A stretch of 64,000 nt of DNA. Origin: a bacterium. GTDB taxonomy: Bacteria; Armatimonadota; Fimbriimonadia; Fimbriimonadales; Fimbriimonadaceae. The stretch spans positions 62,001-126,000 of the forward strand of contig JAIXUN010000002.1 in NCBI GenBank assembly GCA_027483535.1. The letters run 5' to 3'. Shown piece after piece: positions 7,756-15,983 of this stretch. A program made the translations under genes and the position numbers. Each line of letters opens with the position of its first letter. The stretch's first letter is position 1. The notes beneath the pieces were generated by a model. The model was given only the letters and a program-made list of their open reading frames with translations, did no database searches and was not told the DNA's origin.

Positions 7756-8970
7756 ATGAAAAGAGTCGAAGACTTAACGGCGCAGTGCATTCGGTGCGGC
7801 TTTTGCCTGGAAGATTGTCCGACCTTCACCGAAACGGGGAGCGAATTGGAATCTCCTCGCGGGCGCATTTACTTGGTGCGCAGCGCGGTGGAAGGGAAGC
7901 TGAGATGGCAAGAAGACGTGAAACCGCACCTGGATCGGTGCTTGGGTTGTCGAGCGTGCGAAACGGCTTGTCCGAGCGGCGTTCAGTACGGAGCGATTCT
8001 GGAATTTGCTCGAGACAAGATCGAACAAGAAAAGCCGAGCGCGCTTAAGAAAGGCTTTTTGGCTGGCACCACCTCGCCCACGATTCTTCGAACCCAGCTC
8101 AATCTCGCGAGATTATTGCCCGGCAAGCGGGTCCCCGGACCCCTTTCCAAACTTCTCTCCGGCGAAACCGCCGAAGCGGACCTTCCAACCCTGCCCACCG
8201 CTCTTAAGGGCGACCCCCTCGCGGGCATGGATCAGGCGTCCCTCCCCGCAGTGAAAGGCGAGGTGTATCTGCTCGAAGGGTGCGCGATGCGGGTGCTTTA
8301 TCCCCACGTGCATTGGGCAACTCGTCGGTTGCTACGCCGGATCGGCTACGTGGTCCGCGAAGTTCCGCAGGGGTGCTGCGGTGCGCTGCATGCTCACAAC
8401 GGCTACCTAGACGAAGCCAAAAAGATGGGCAACAGCCTGGTGCAAACGCTCTCTGGCGATCTTCCCATCGTCGTGAACTCGGCAGGATGCGGCAGCACCA
8501 TGAAGGAATACGGTCATCTTTTGGAAACCGAAGCGGGCGCCGAATTTGCCAAGCGGACCTTCGATCTCTCCGAGTTTCTGCTTCAAAACGGTTTGCAGGA
8601 AGAATTGGCAAAGGCAAAGGGTTTGTCGCAGAGGATCACCTATCACGACGCTTGTCACCTGTCGCACGGGCAGAAGATCACCGAGGCTCCTCGAGCGCTT
8701 CTTAAGTCGATCCCGAACGCGGAGTACGTGGAGTTGCCGGAATCTTTGACCTGCTGCGGAAGCGCGGGCATTTACAACGTGGTTCAGCCTAAATTGGCAC
8801 GGCGACTGCTCAATCGAAAGTGGAAGCACGTCGAAAGCACTCAGGCAACGGTGGTGGCGATGGGCAATCCGGGATGTCATGGCTGGATCGCGCAGGCTTC
8901 TCGGGAGACTGGTGGCCGCATCGAAGTGGTTCACACGGCGGAACTGCTGGAGCGGGCTTTTTCCGGCTGA
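7756..8970 (+). CDS. glcF: Glycolate oxidase iron-sulfur subunit GlcF
   Basis: A 404-residue protein with two 4Fe-4S motifs near the N-terminus (Cys11, Cys14, Cys17, Cys21 and Cys62, Cys65, Cys68, Cys72) followed by two cysteine-rich CCG domains: GCAMRVLYPHVHW...GCCGALHAH and YHDACHLSHGQ...LTCCGSAGIYN. This is the GlcF/heterodisulfide-reductase-type electron transfer subunit, membrane-associated in the glycolate oxidase complex. The ATG at 7756 is chosen over the longer open frame (from 7675), since MKRVEDLTAQCIRCG is the standard start and the upstream extension lies inside glcE. Confidence 0.93.
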   Translation: MKRVEDLTAQCIRCGFCLEDCPTFTETGSELESPRGRIYLVRSAVEGKLRWQEDVKPHLDRCLGCRACETACPSGVQYGAILEFARDKIEQEKPSALKKGFLAGTTSPTILRTQLNLARLLPGKRVPGPLSKLLSGETAEADLPTLPTALKGDPLAGMDQASLPAVKGEVYLLEGCAMRVLYPHVHWATRRLLRRIGYVVREVPQGCCGALHAHNGYLDEAKKMGNSLVQTLSGDLPIVVNSAGCGSTMKEYGHLLETEAGAEFAKRTFDLSEFLLQNGLQEELAKAKGLSQRITYHDACHLSHGQKITEAPRALLKSIPNAEYVELPESLTCCGSAGIYNVVQPKLARRLLNRKWKHVESTQATVVAMGNPGCHGWIAQASRETGGRIEVVHTAELLERAFSG

Positions 8971-9027
8971 GTCCAAAAACTTTCGACCGGCAGTCTCAAG
9001 TCCAGACGAACGGACTTAGAATGAGCT

Positions 9028-9402
9028 GTGCCTAAGGTTCTTGCGGTTTTTGTTGCTCTCGTTTCGGTGGTGTTGATCGGTTGCGGACCCGACCCCGTTC
9101 GACCTGATCTATCCAATAACTCCGCTACACCGGCTGGAAACGCGTCTCAGCCTGCTGCAGGCGGTGCGGGTCAACCCGGTCGATCTGCTTCTGCGCCGAT
9201 GCCTGGTGGACCCTCTGGGGGCGGACCTTCTTCTGGAGGAATTGCGCCGATGACTTCCAACGTAGGTCCCATGACCCCGGTATCAGGTGCGGAGAGTGTC
9301 GGCGGTGCGGGAATGGGCGGAATCGGAACCGCAGCCAAGGGCATGGCAAAGGGCGTTGCCAACGGACCGTCGAGCAGTCTGGATCAAGCGGGCGGCGAGT
9401 GA
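9028..9402 (+). CDS. Small glycine-rich putative lipoprotein
   Basis: A 124-residue protein starting at GTG with a lipoprotein signal: basic start, LAVFVALVSVVLIGCG, with lipid attachment at Cys19. The mature part is low-complexity, rich in Gly, Pro, Ala and Ser (for example GGPSGGGPSSGGIAP and GGAGMGGIG). It has no recognised domain. The gene stands alone after glcF, 57 bases downstream. Codon use is ordinary and the lipobox is convincing, but function is unknown. Confidence 0.65.
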   Translation: MPKVLAVFVALVSVVLIGCGPDPVRPDLSNNSATPAGNASQPAAGGAGQPGRSASAPMPGGPSGGGPSSGGIAPMTSNVGPMTPVSGAESVGGAGMGGIGTAAKGMAKGVANGPSSSLDQAGGE

Positions 9403-9546
9403 TGCGAGCGAGTAGGTGTTGGTATCCGGTTACACCCTACTCATCGACCACCCATTCTCGAATATCTAACAATTAATTAGCATCACTGTTAGACTGGTCG
9501 AGTGCTCCTGGCGAGATTGCCTGGAACCACGCCACAGGGGATATCC

Positions 9547-10422
9547 ATGATTCGTTCTTTTACTTTTGGCGCTATTGCGTTTGCCGCCATGCTTGCTCCG
9601 ACTGCTTCCGCTCAGTTTTCCCTTACCGGATCAAACATCGACTCCGGAGGCGATTTTGGTGACCTCGGAAACGGCACCTTCTCAGGGACTTACTCTGGTC
9701 CATCGACTATCTATACGAGCTTCAACGTGACGGGAACCCTGAACTCGGTGAATCCTGCCACCTTCGCCGATGAAGCAGTCTTGGAGTTTGTAAACAACAC
9801 AACTTCCTCTTCGTTTCGGTTTCGACCGGACCTTACGGCTTCCACCTTTTCGTCGATAGCCGTGAACAGAACGGTTGATGCTCTAGCGTGGTTCAACACC
9901 AACGATAGCGCGACTGTAACCGCTTTCGAGTCTTACGATGATGGTGCCGGCGCGGATTCTAACTGGCAATCGATTTCGACGACTTTTAGGGGGAGCCTCA
10001 ACACCACGAGTCTTGGCAACCTTGGTCCGAATGTCACATTCGACACTTTTGGATCGACGATCGTTGATACAGAGATCGCTGTTTACAGCATGAACGGCAC
10101 CCTGATCGGAGCGAATGACGATTCGACTTCGGGGCTCCTGAGTGAACTTGCCTTATCGGGTCTGGCTGCAGGCACTTATCTCGTGGTGGTTGGGGGCTAC
10201 GACACCGGATTCACCGACTTCCTGGCTATCGCAGGTTACGCTGAAGACTCCGAAACAGGTGATGGAGTCCTCAATATCAATGGCGCGCTGGGCGCCTCGT
10301 ATACCATCGGCACTAATGAGCTTGAGGTGTACAGCTTTAATGTTGTTCCGGAACCTGGAACCATGCTTGCTCTCGGCGTAGGGGCAATGGCGCTTCTTCG
10401 CCGTCGATCCAAGAAATCCTGA
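9547..10422 (+). CDS. PEP-CTERM sorting domain protein (secreted)
   Basis: A 291-residue exported protein. It has a classical signal peptide (MIRSFTFGAIAFAAMLAPTA, cleavage near ASA-QF) and ends with VVPEPGTMLALGVGAMALLRRR, the PEP-CTERM signal: PEP motif, hydrophobic helix and arginine cluster processed by an exosortase. The middle is Ser/Thr/Asn-rich, and VDTEIAVYSMNGTLIGANDD resembles pre-peptidase-like beta domains that often precede PEP-CTERM. The ATG at 9547 is chosen for the signal peptide and the upstream AGGGGAT; the frame is open from 9502. Expected location is the cell surface or matrix. Confidence 0.88.
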   Translation: MIRSFTFGAIAFAAMLAPTASAQFSLTGSNIDSGGDFGDLGNGTFSGTYSGPSTIYTSFNVTGTLNSVNPATFADEAVLEFVNNTTSSSFRFRPDLTASTFSSIAVNRTVDALAWFNTNDSATVTAFESYDDGAGADSNWQSISTTFRGSLNTTSLGNLGPNVTFDTFGSTIVDTEIAVYSMNGTLIGANDDSTSGLLSELALSGLAAGTYLVVVGGYDTGFTDFLAIAGYAEDSETGDGVLNINGALGASYTIGTNELEVYSFNVVPEPGTMLALGVGAMALLRRRSKKS

Positions 10423-10681
10423 TATCGAGTCGTTGGGAGAAGGGTGAGGCAACGATAGTTGTCGCATTTGCCTTGTTGCAGCGAGGGTCTACGGCAATAG
10501 AGTCCAAAGAAAATTTATCTAAGAACAATAGGTCCAAAAGCCCGGACAACTTGACCGAACTTGGGAAAAGGACCAAGTCGTCATATACTAAGCAGTAGCG
10601 ACGAACGCCAACCGGGATAAGTTCCCTGAAAAAACCTGGCGTAGGTCTTTTGCCCGACACGATCTCTTGGAACGGTATCCC

Positions 10682-11494
10682 ATGGTTAAGCACTCACTCT
10701 GGTTGGTTTCGCTGGCGTCTATCATGCTGGCATCCTCGGCGGCAAGGGCCGTTCAAGCGGGTGATGAGTTCGGCTCGGTGCTCGGTGCGAATCAGGCGCT
10801 TGCGGACGCCATGAAGAGCAAAGCGCCCGCCCAAGGCTCTTCAGCGCTTCGGGAACTGGAAGAGAACTTTCGGGACTACGTTCAAGATCACTGCGATTTC
10901 GTGAGCGAGAAGCATCCGGTAGGGCATCGCACGGTTGAGATTCCGCGAGTCTCTAGCCGGGGATTCTGGTTCCATTCCGTGCTCGATACCACCGCTTTTG
11001 CTGGACCCGGTGCGTTGATGCCCGGGAACAACGCCGCGGGCCGATACGCTCTGTCCGGTTCGGTGAACTGGTCCAATCTGGATCGAGTCGAACTCCGGCC
11101 GAAGTCGGTGACCAAATCCAATCCGCAGGTGGCGTTTGTTATGAAGGAGTGCGTTGCCCTTCACTGGACCTTCTCCACCACCAACCCAACAACCATGCCG
11201 CGCATCGGCTACGGTTTCTCCGAGGAGGCCGGTTTGAGCGAGATGGCTTTTGAGATGGCGTCGATGGTTATCGCTCGCCTCTCGGGCGAACATCCTGCCT
11301 TCGGAACTCAGCCTTTGAACAAGCCGACCGTTGTGTTCGAATGCGAAGACGAGATCGAAGATCGAGTGGTGATCGTGCCTTTTGAAACGGCAAGCGAGGC
11401 CCGGCGATTCACGAAGTTGCTCACTTCGCTCATGAAGTCGTACGGCTACTCCGTGCCTGTTCGAGAAGTCCAAGCGCTTGCCGACCACGATTGA
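10682..11494 (+). CDS. Exported protein of unknown function
   Basis: A 270-residue protein with a signal peptide (VKHSLWLVSLASIMLASSAARAVQA). The mature part has no family I recognise. A NPQVAFVMKECVALHWTFST stretch and a C-terminal VVIVPFETASEARRFTKLL are the best-structured parts. The frame is open from a TTG at 10667 but the ATG at 10682 gives the proper signal peptide. A strong terminator follows 50 bases downstream, so it forms a single-gene unit. Confidence 0.7.
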   Translation: MVKHSLWLVSLASIMLASSAARAVQAGDEFGSVLGANQALADAMKSKAPAQGSSALRELEENFRDYVQDHCDFVSEKHPVGHRTVEIPRVSSRGFWFHSVLDTTAFAGPGALMPGNNAAGRYALSGSVNWSNLDRVELRPKSVTKSNPQVAFVMKECVALHWTFSTTNPTTMPRIGYGFSEEAGLSEMAFEMASMVIARLSGEHPAFGTQPLNKPTVVFECEDEIEDRVVIVPFETASEARRFTKLLTSLMKSYGYSVPVREVQALADHD

Positions 11495-11543
11495 CGATCA
11501 CGCCTTAGGGATTGGCTAGTTATCGCCTCGATCTTTCAGAAAG

Positions 11544-11567
11544 CCCGACGATCTGTCGGGTTTTTTT
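11544..11567 (+). terminator. Rho-independent terminator
   Basis: Perfect 6-bp stem CCCGAC/GTCGGG with a 5-base loop (GATCT), followed by seven T residues. It lies 50 bases after the stop of the exported protein gene. Confidence 0.85.
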
Positions 11568-11625
11568 ACGACTCGCCACTTTCTCGTTTGGAAAAACCGG
11601 CAACATGTTGTATCTTTCCTCTGTT

Positions 11626-11663
11626 GATTATCGGATTAATCAGATATGATTAAAGCGATAATC
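11626..11663 (+). promoter_or_regulatory. Candidate operator: nested inverted repeats before lipoprotein-lacI-prepilin operon
   Basis: Outer arms GATTATCG (11626-11633) and CGATAATC (11656-11663) are exact inverse complements. Inside are the palindrome GATTAATC (11634-11641) and a further GATTAA. The block lies about 50 bases upstream of the first gene of an operon that includes a LacI-family regulator. It shares ATCGGATTA with the palindrome before the GH20 gene at 62413. Operator function is inferred. Confidence 0.4.
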
Positions 11664-11715
11664 CTCGCGATCTGGACATTCGCCCCGATCGCAAGGCAAT
11701 GAAGAGAGAAACTCG

Positions 11716-11949
11716 ATGAAGAGAATTTGCGCACTGATTCTTGCGGCACTGGTGGCATCCATTGGTCTCGTCGGCTGCGGCGACAGCAACCCTACCAACG
11801 AGCCCAGTCAAGCTGATATCGATAAGGCCGTCGAAAACAAATTTAAGGCGGTCGATAACGACCCCAATCTCACTCCCGAGCAGAAGGAGGAGATGAAGAA
11901 GCACATGTCCGGCGGAAGCCCTCGCACCCGAGACGGCGCTCCTCAGTAA
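11716..11949 (+). CDS. Small lipoprotein
   Basis: A 77-residue protein with a lipoprotein signal (MKRICALILAALVASIGLVG, lipid attachment at Cys21) and a mature part that is charged and helical: QADIDKAVENKFKAVDNDP, then LTPEQKEEMKKHMSGG, ending in a basic tail. No family is recognised. It is the first gene of a cluster with a LacI regulator 33 bases downstream and a prepilin overlapping the regulator. Confidence 0.7.
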   Translation: MKRICALILAALVASIGLVGCGDSNPTNEPSQADIDKAVENKFKAVDNDPNLTPEQKEEMKKHMSGGSPRTRDGAPQ

Positions 11950-11982
11950 TTCCCCAACTTTCCAAAAGTAGGAAACTGGATC

Positions 11983-13005
11983 ATGTCCGCCACTATTCGT
12001 GATATCGCCAAAGTCGCCGGAGTAAGCGTTGCTTCCGTGTCGAAGGTGCTTCACGGTGGTGGCGGAACCATCCGGGTCAGCGCCGAGAAAGCGGAGTACA
12101 TCAAGTCGATCGCTCGGGAGATGCAGTACGTGCCGAACGTTGTTGCAAGAACCCTCCGAAGCGGTCGATCCAACACCATCGGCCTGGTCTTCGAACAGTT
12201 CGGTTCGATCTCAGCGGGACCGCTCTATTACGTCTACTTGCTCGATGCGATCGCGTCTGTTTTGTTTGAGAAGCATTATCGGTTGACGATCTTGCCGGAG
12301 ATCGATTCCGATAAGCCGGAGAGCCTGAGCGATGGCCGCCTCGATGGACTGATCTGGTGCAAGCTGGATCGCAACGGCGGCATTCTCAACCTCATTGAAC
12401 GGGGGAGTCTGCCGGTGGTCGCTCTTAACTCATCAACGCTTGGTTCAGATACGCGCCTGATGAATTTTCACTGCGACAACGAGGGAGGCATTCGATTGAT
12501 CATGGACCACTTGGTGGGGCTTGGTCACAAGAAGATTCTCTTCGTGATGGAGACGGGTGAAGTTTCGACTCCGGACGCGGTGGTTCGTCGTGACGCCTTC
12601 TACAAGATCGCCAAAGAAAAAGGACTGCACTTGGGCGAAGAAGACGTTGTTCAGTGGTCGCACTCAACCACAGAGTTTCCTGTCTGGTGGGCAAAACAAA
12701 CGGGCCATACCGCGATAGTCGCCTGGAACGAGGCCGTTGCGGGAAGCATTCTGGAGGTTGCACAACGAGCGGGAGTTTCTGTGCCGACCGACCTTTCTGT
12801 GGTGGGATTTGATAGCACCGCCTATTGCGAAACCACCACTCCACGCCTTACCGCCGCATGCCAGCCCATCCGGGAAATGGCAATCGCAGCGGCAACTACT
12901 CTTGTCGATCTGGTGGAGGGACGGGCTCCGACCCACCTTCGCCGAGTCTTTCCGTGCACGCTTGACGTTCGCGGGTCCACCTCAGAGCCGAGGAAGCAAT
13001 CATGA
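11983..13005 (+). CDS. LacI family transcriptional regulator
   Basis: A 340-residue regulator. The N-terminal helix-turn-helix and hinge are clear: TIRDIAKVAGVSVASVSKVLHG, then YVPNVVARTLRSGRSNTIGLV leading into the periplasmic-binding-protein-like sensor domain (from about residue 65). Near residue 265 PTDLSVVGFDSTAYCETTTPRLT is the usual C-terminal LacI signature. Such proteins repress sugar-use genes and respond to a sugar ligand. The stop codon overlaps the ATG of the prepilin gene (ATGA), and a GH5 enzyme follows. Likely targets are its own operon and local glycoside hydrolases. Confidence 0.92.
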   Translation: MSATIRDIAKVAGVSVASVSKVLHGGGGTIRVSAEKAEYIKSIAREMQYVPNVVARTLRSGRSNTIGLVFEQFGSISAGPLYYVYLLDAIASVLFEKHYRLTILPEIDSDKPESLSDGRLDGLIWCKLDRNGGILNLIERGSLPVVALNSSTLGSDTRLMNFHCDNEGGIRLIMDHLVGLGHKKILFVMETGEVSTPDAVVRRDAFYKIAKEKGLHLGEEDVVQWSHSTTEFPVWWAKQTGHTAIVAWNEAVAGSILEVAQRAGVSVPTDLSVVGFDSTAYCETTTPRLTAACQPIREMAIAAATTLVDLVEGRAPTHLRRVFPCTLDVRGSTSEPRKQS

Positions 13006-13913
13006 AAAACAATCGAGCCTTTACGCTTATTGAACTTCTCGTCGTTATCGCGATCATCGCGATTTTAGCCGCCATCCTCTTCCCAGTTTTCGCTCAGGCA
13101 AAGGAAGCCGCGAAGAAGACCCAATCGCTCAGCAACATCAAGAACCTGGGCACCTCCATCAACATCTACCTTTCGGACTCGGACGATACGTTCCCGCAGT
13201 CGGAAACGGGTGAGGGTGTGACGGAATTCACCTGGGCAAGTGCCATCTTCCCGTACGTCAAGAACGGTGACAACGCCGTTTTCGGCGGATCGGCCCTCGG
13301 TCGATCGTTCGCGAACAGCGGTATCTTCCGCAGCCCGGGCAACCCGAGGCAGCAAGTGAACCAAGGCAACAGCGAAGGTTCGTTCTCGTACGGCGTTCAC
13401 CGTTCGATCTTTGTTGCCAACTATAGCCACCAAGGACCGCAAAACGGCGCTCCAAACCCGGGCGTCAACGCTTCCGCTATCGATCTGGTTGCCGACAAGG
13501 TGATGATGATGGAGAAGGGAACCAACGCAACCGGCGCAGGCTGGAACTATCCTTGGTTCCACGACTGGCAAAACATGTGGGTGGGTCCGATTCTGGGAAC
13601 GGCAGGAGACCCCAACACGATCCTCCGCGACGGTGTTGACGTCTACACCCCGGGAACGGCGGTTTACGATCCTCGATTCGACACCGACTGTGGTTCTGCT
13701 TCGAGCGGAGCTTGGGAGTGCGCGGCACACGCTCGCTACCGATTCAGCCGAGGCGCGCCGATGGTCTTCGTAGATGGACACGCAAAGTCCATTCAACGCG
13801 GCGCGATCAAGTGGTTCCAAAACATCTGGATCGACCGACGGAACATCAACCGCTGGAACTGGTACTACGACTACATGAACGGCGGCGGCTGGGGCTTCCC
13901 AGGCATCCGATAA
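13002..13913 (+). CDS. Prepilin-type N-terminal cleavage/methylation protein (pseudopilin-like)
   Basis: A 303-residue protein with the canonical Armatimonadota N-terminus: [15 protein letters not shown], +5 Glu at residue 11, hydrophobic helix, [43 protein letters not shown] follows the helix, as in DUF1559-related proteins, and FVDGHAKSIQRGAIKW is the late DGH motif. Translation starts in the ATGA overlap with lacI, so the two products are coupled. Prepilin peptidase would process it after A6. A large hairpin immediately after the stop separates it from the GH5 gene. Confidence 0.9.
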   Translation: MKNNRAFTLIELLVVIAIIAILAAILFPVFAQAKEAAKKTQSLSNIKNLGTSINIYLSDSDDTFPQSETGEGVTEFTWASAIFPYVKNGDNAVFGGSALGRSFANSGIFRSPGNPRQQVNQGNSEGSFSYGVHRSIFVANYSHQGPQNGAPNPGVNASAIDLVADKVMMMEKGTNATGAGWNYPWFHDWQNMWVGPILGTAGDPNTILRDGVDVYTPGTAVYDPRFDTDCGSASSGAWECAAHARYRFSRGAPMVFVDGHAKSIQRGAIKWFQNIWIDRRNINRWNWYYDYMNGGGWGFPGIR

Positions 13914-13922
13914 GTTCCAAAC

Positions 13923-13999
13923 GGCTCCTCGCCTACCTGCCCCATCTTGACGATTCGGTTCCGTCTGGAAGGGTGGGTGGGGCGAGGAGCCCTTTCTTT
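13923..13999 (+). terminator. Long hairpin between prepilin and GH5 gene (terminator or attenuator)
   Basis: Arms GGCTCCTCGCC (13923-13933) and GGCGAGGAGCC (13981-13991) match exactly, with further partial pairing inside the 47-base loop (CTGCCCC against GGGTGGG). A pyrimidine run CTTTCTTTCTC follows. The GH5 start codon is only 25 bases further on, so the hairpin may either end the prepilin message or attenuate read-through. Confidence 0.6.
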
Positions 14000-14016
14000 C
14001 TCAACCCAAAGTATCC

Positions 14017-15861
14017 ATGATCGCAATCAGTTTGACTCTCGCCATCGCCGCTTCTGTAGCGCCTTCGATGCCCCCCACCCCTGCGCAGAAGGCCACCCTT
14101 CCCACGCTTCGAATGCGCGGAATCGATATGGTCGATCCGTCTGGAAAGAAGGTTGTGCTGAAGGGCGCAAACCTTGGCAACTGGCACGTCATCGAGTTTT
14201 GGATGCTCTGCCTTGCCGGGGAAAAAGGGGTGCCTGGCGATCAATTCCGGTTGGAAGAACTGCTCACCAACCGTTTTGGCGAAGCCGAGAAGGATCGGCT
14301 CATGGAGATCTATCGCTCGAGCTGGATCACCGAGCGAGACTTCAAGAATCTTCAGCAATACAAGTTCAATTTGCTTCGACTTCCGACCAACTATCGCCTG
14401 ATGGAAGACGATCGGAAACCCTTCCAACTCAAGCCGAATGCCTTCAAGTGGATCGACCGAGCGGTGGATTTGGCGGAGAAGCACGGCATGTACGTGATTC
14501 TGGACATGCACGGCGCGCAAGGTGGTCAGAGTCCTTATGACCACACCGGACACTCGGATCAGAACAAGCTGAAGGACTCTCCGGAAGCGCAAAAGAGACT
14601 CGCCTGGCTATGGGGAGAGCTTGCCAAGCGCTACCGAAACCGTTCCGCCGTGGTCGCTTACGACGTTTTTAATGAGCCGTACGGGACTCCGAAGCCGATT
14701 CAAGTTTCCGTCTTTGAGATGGCGTATCGGGAGATTCGCAAGCACGATCAAGAGAAACTGATCTTCGCTCACGGGAACTACGACGACTTCTCTCACTACG
14801 GCGACCCGAAAGAGAAGGGTTGGAAGAATGTCGGCTTCCAGATGCACTACTATCCCGGCCTGTTCGGGAACGGATCTCCGAATTTGAAGACCCACCTGAA
14901 GCACCTCGCCAGTTTGGAAGGGGTCGCCGAGCGGGTGAAGAAGCTGAACGTGCCGTTCTTGGTGGGCGAAATGAACGTGGTGTTCGACCTGGCAGGTGGC
15001 GCAGACATGATGCGCGCAACCTACGATCTCCACGAAAAGTTTGGTTGGATGACCACCATGTGGTCGTACAAGGCGCTGTCGAAAGAGGGCGGGTTTGGCA
15101 TTGCCAGTTGGGGCGCGGTGACCAACGTGGAGCCTGCCAAGATGATCAATTTTGAAACCGCTTCGAAGAGTGAGGTCGAGGGGTATTTCCGGTCGTTCGC
15201 TACTCAGAAGTTGGCGATCAAGGAGCCTTTGCGAAACGCTCTGGCGGATCCCGGCTACAAAGTGAAGCCGTTTGAACTTCCGCCGATGCGCAAGACGGCT
15301 CCGCAAGAGTCGTTGGCGGGTTGGAATTCCACCGATATCGGCGGGGCTTTGAAGGGCGGATTGAAGAACAACCCGGATGGCTCGTTCGCTTTGTTTGGCG
15401 GCGGCTCCGACATTTGGAGTAGCCGAGACGAGTTCCGATTCCTTCACCAAACGCTGGATGGGGACGGCTCGATCGAGGTGACCATCAACTCGGTGGAAGC
15501 GGTCGACGGTTATACGAAGGCGGGCATCATGCTTCGAGGTGGTCTCGGCGACAACGATCCGTTCCTGATGGTTTCGGTCTTCCCATCGGGTGAGGCTCAG
15601 GTGGCAAAGCGGGAGTCGAAAGGCGGCGAAGCGAGCGGTGCGGAAACACGGCAACTCTCCTTCCCGGGTCTTCGCTTGAAGATCGAGCGTCGGGCAGGGT
15701 CGTTGGTGGTTTCTACCGCGAAACCGGGCGCAGGTTGGGAGCAGCTTTCGACGATGAAGGATTTTCTGCCCTCGAAGGTAGAGGTCGGCGCGGTGGCGCT
15801 GAGCCATAGTCCGGTGGAATTGGTGGAGATCGTTTATCGCGACCTGAAGTTGTCGAAGTAA
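14017..15861 (+). CDS. Glycoside hydrolase family 5 enzyme with C-terminal beta-sandwich module
   Basis: A 614-residue secreted enzyme. A signal peptide (ISLTLAIAASVAPSM) leads into a GH5 cellulase-type TIM barrel: MRGIDMVDPSGKKVVLKGAN near 33-52, the NLLRLPTNY strand near 118, YVILDMHGAQGG near 159, acid/base Glu220 in VFNEPYG and nucleophile Glu318 in LVGEMNVVFD. The C-terminal part (from about 430) has GSIEVTINSVEAVDGYTKAG and resembles DUF1349/concanavalin-like modules. Likely substrate is a beta-linked plant polysaccharide. It follows a LacI-prepilin pair. Family is certain, substrate is not. Confidence 0.9.
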   Translation: MIAISLTLAIAASVAPSMPPTPAQKATLPTLRMRGIDMVDPSGKKVVLKGANLGNWHVIEFWMLCLAGEKGVPGDQFRLEELLTNRFGEAEKDRLMEIYRSSWITERDFKNLQQYKFNLLRLPTNYRLMEDDRKPFQLKPNAFKWIDRAVDLAEKHGMYVILDMHGAQGGQSPYDHTGHSDQNKLKDSPEAQKRLAWLWGELAKRYRNRSAVVAYDVFNEPYGTPKPIQVSVFEMAYREIRKHDQEKLIFAHGNYDDFSHYGDPKEKGWKNVGFQMHYYPGLFGNGSPNLKTHLKHLASLEGVAERVKKLNVPFLVGEMNVVFDLAGGADMMRATYDLHEKFGWMTTMWSYKALSKEGGFGIASWGAVTNVEPAKMINFETASKSEVEGYFRSFATQKLAIKEPLRNALADPGYKVKPFELPPMRKTAPQESLAGWNSTDIGGALKGGLKNNPDGSFALFGGGSDIWSSRDEFRFLHQTLDGDGSIEVTINSVEAVDGYTKAGIMLRGGLGDNDPFLMVSVFPSGEAQVAKRESKGGEASGAETRQLSFPGLRLKIERRAGSLVVSTAKPGAGWEQLSTMKDFLPSKVEVGAVALSHSPVELVEIVYRDLKLSK

Positions 15862-15875
15862 GGGGTTTTTCCCTC

Positions 15876-15970
15876 ATTTGAACCTTCTCTCCGAGAGGGT
15901 TCAAATTCACTACTTCCCGGAGTGCTCACTCGCCCCTTCAATCACCGACATCGGGCGTTTGGCGAGTGAG
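15876..15970. terminator. Two hairpins between convergent genes (bidirectional terminators)
   Basis: Hairpin one has arms ATTTGAACC (15876-15884) and GGTTCAAAT (15898-15906). Hairpin two has arms CTCACTCGCC (15925-15934) and GGCGAGTGAG (15961-15970). They lie between GH5 (plus) and pepF (minus). Neither has a strong T-run, so termination is likely but not certain. Confidence 0.55.
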
Positions 15971-15983
15971 ACCTTTCAACTAA

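Noticed and set aside
14608-15807. A 399-residue minus-strand open frame
   Set aside because: It is antisense to the GH5 gene with intact catalytic residues; shadow frame.
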